A stretch of DNA of 6,854 nt from CAZAMP01 sp964486455 (GTDB lineage: Bacteria > Eisenbacteria > RBG-16-71-46 > CAZAMP01), in assembly GCA_964486455.1 (NCBI GenBank), contig CAZAMP010000083.1, positions 1-6,854 on the forward strand, read 5' to 3'. Shown here one piece after another: positions 5,743-6,854 of this stretch. The notes under the pieces were generated by a model. It saw nothing but the letters and a program-made list of their open reading frames with translations. It did no database searches and was not told the DNA's origin. The position numbers were made by a program, and so were the translations under genes. Within the stretch, counting starts at the first letter, position 1. Each line of letters begins with the position of its first letter.

Positions 5743-6854
5743 TCAATAGATGGGGATCTCCACCAACCGACACTCGAGCGGACCGTTGAAGAGCGGAATG
5801 CGCCGTTTCGGTCTGAGACCGATGGACTTCACCAACTCCACGTCGCCGGCAAGGATCCAGGCGGTGGAGTTCGTGCAGCGCTGTTTGAGAAAGTCCCCCA
5901 GCTCGCGATAGAGAACCTTCACCTTTTCACGGTCGCTCTGTCGATGGCCGTAGGGCGGGTTGGTGACGATGGTGGCGCCCTCTACGCGCTCGTAGGTGCG
6001 GAAGTCGCGTGTGGCGACACGTACCTCACGCCCCCTCGGCAGTCGCGCCAGGTTGGCCCGCGCAACACCAACGGCCTGGTCATCGATGTCGCCCCCGCTG
6101 AGCAGACCGGCCGGTAGATCGCGAATCTCCTCGTCCGCTTCGCGCTTCACCCGCGCCCATATGGCCGCATCGTAGTCGGGCAAACGAGCGAACGGCGGTT
6201 TCTCGGCCATGCGCATGGTGGACGCGGGAATTCGCGCCGCGACCATCAGCGCCTCGGCCAGAATCGTGCCGGAGCCGCACATGGGATCGACGAGCGGCGT
6301 CTCACCCCGCCATCCGCTGTGGCGGAGAAGGGCGGCGGCCAGAGTCTCTTGCAGCGGTGCCTCGCGCGCACTGACGCGATAGCCGCGTCGGTGCAGAGAG
6401 CCGCCGGAGCAGTCCACGCTGATGATCGCCCTATCGCGATGGATGTTGAGGTTCAGCCAGAGATCGGCTTCGCGGCGGTCGACGCTCGGCCTCTTGCCGT
6501 GCTTCTCGACGAAGTGGTCGGCGATCGCGTCCTTCAGGCGTTGGGCGGCGAACTGCGAGTGATGCAGATTGCTGTCAGAGGCATTGGCGGAGATCACGAA
6601 GGTGTGCTCCACGCCCAGAAGCGAATCCCAGTCGAGCTTGCGTGCGGTCTTGTAGAGGTACTTGTCCGAGTGACAGTCGAAGGTGAGAAGAGGGGCCAGC
6701 ACGTGGGTGAGCAGGCGCGAGCAATAGTTGACGCGATAGAGTACGGCGGAGTCGGCTACGAAGTAGACGCCGCGGTAGGCGGGGCGGACCTTGGTGGCGC
6801 CGAGATCCTTCAGCTCGCCTGCGACGAGTTCCTCCATGGCATGCGCACATTGGG
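5743..6854 (-). CDS. THUMP domain-containing SAM-dependent RNA methyltransferase, RlmL/YpsC family (5' partial)
   Basis: The frame stays open to the right edge. The ATG at 6837 is in frame, but the preceding codons read QCAHA. That matches the 'xxCAxxxEELLAxEL' N-terminus of the family, so the true start probably lies about ten codons upstream, outside the window. Numbered from that ATG, 364 residues are visible. An N-terminal ferredoxin-like and THUMP region (about 1-155) binds RNA and ends in LHRRGYR (148-153). A Rossmann-type methyltransferase follows, with SAM motif I LVDPMCGSGT (182-191), an acidic SAM-contact region GGDIDDQAV (248-256) and catalytic motif IV TNPPYG (292-297), the signature of N-methylation of exocyclic amines. 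E. coli RlmL makes m2G2445 in 23S rRNA. This protein corresponds to the RlmL half only, as in Bacillus YpsC, and lacks the C-terminal RlmK domain. The exact target base is inferred. The gene precedes tex on the same strand. Confidence 0.93.
   Translation of the reverse strand, partial: QCAHAMEELVAGELKDLGATKVRPAYRGVYFVADSAVLYRVNYCSRLLTHVLAPLLTFDCHSDKYLYKTARKLDWDSLLGVEHTFVISANASDSNLHHSQFAAQRLKDAIADHFVEKHGKRPSVDRREADLWLNLNIHRDRAIISVDCSGGSLHRRGYRVSAREAPLQETLAAALLRHSGWRGETPLVDPMCGSGTILAEALMVAARIPASTMRMAEKPPFARLPDYDAAIWARVKREADEEIRDLPAGLLSGGDIDDQAVGVARANLARLPRGREVRVATRDFRTYERVEGATIVTNPPYGHRQSDREKVKVLYRELGDFLKQRCTNSTAWILAGDVELVKSIGLRPKRRIPLFNGPLECRLVEIPIY

Overview
The window looks like chromosomal DNA from a GC-rich bacterium of a deep FCB-type lineage, such as candidate phyla Eisenbacteria or Krumholzibacteriota. 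The evidence is two secreted proteins that both end in a C-terminal sorting-type (T9SS type A / FlgD Ig-like) domain. One of them also carries the 'CCDxYGNxGGD ... DPLFC ... SPC' signature typical of exported beta-helix proteins in such genomes. This placement is inferred from motif style and base composition, not from a marker gene.

Layout. Five protein genes fill almost the whole window. (1) 1-560, plus strand: the 3' end of an exported beta-helix protein, cut by the left edge. (2) 624-1679, minus strand: a complete 351-residue secreted, cysteine-rich protein of unknown function. (3) 2045-3406, plus strand: a complete saccharopine dehydrogenase-family enzyme. (4) 3378-5594, minus strand: a complete Tex RNA-binding protein. 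(5) 5743-6854, minus strand: a THUMP-domain RNA methyltransferase of the RlmL/YpsC family, whose first few codons lie beyond the right edge. Genes 1 and 2 converge with a 63-base gap. Genes 2 and 3 diverge from a 365-base intergenic region. Genes 3 and 4 converge and overlap by 29 bases. Genes 5 and 4 run in the same direction, 148 bases apart.

Function. The two surface or secreted proteins sit tail to tail and probably share an export route. The saccharopine dehydrogenase belongs to lysine metabolism and has no pathway partner beside it here. The rRNA methyltransferase and Tex are both RNA-related housekeeping proteins and may be co-transcribed. The divergent region between genes 2 and 3 holds strong ribosome binding sites for both genes and two compact hairpins, one of which contains a G-U pair that favours the plus-strand RNA.

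No mobile element, CRISPR array, tRNA or rRNA was found. Most of the window is ordinary housekeeping. The item most worth attention is the cysteine-rich secreted protein at 624-1679, which may be a divergent SGNH-like family.
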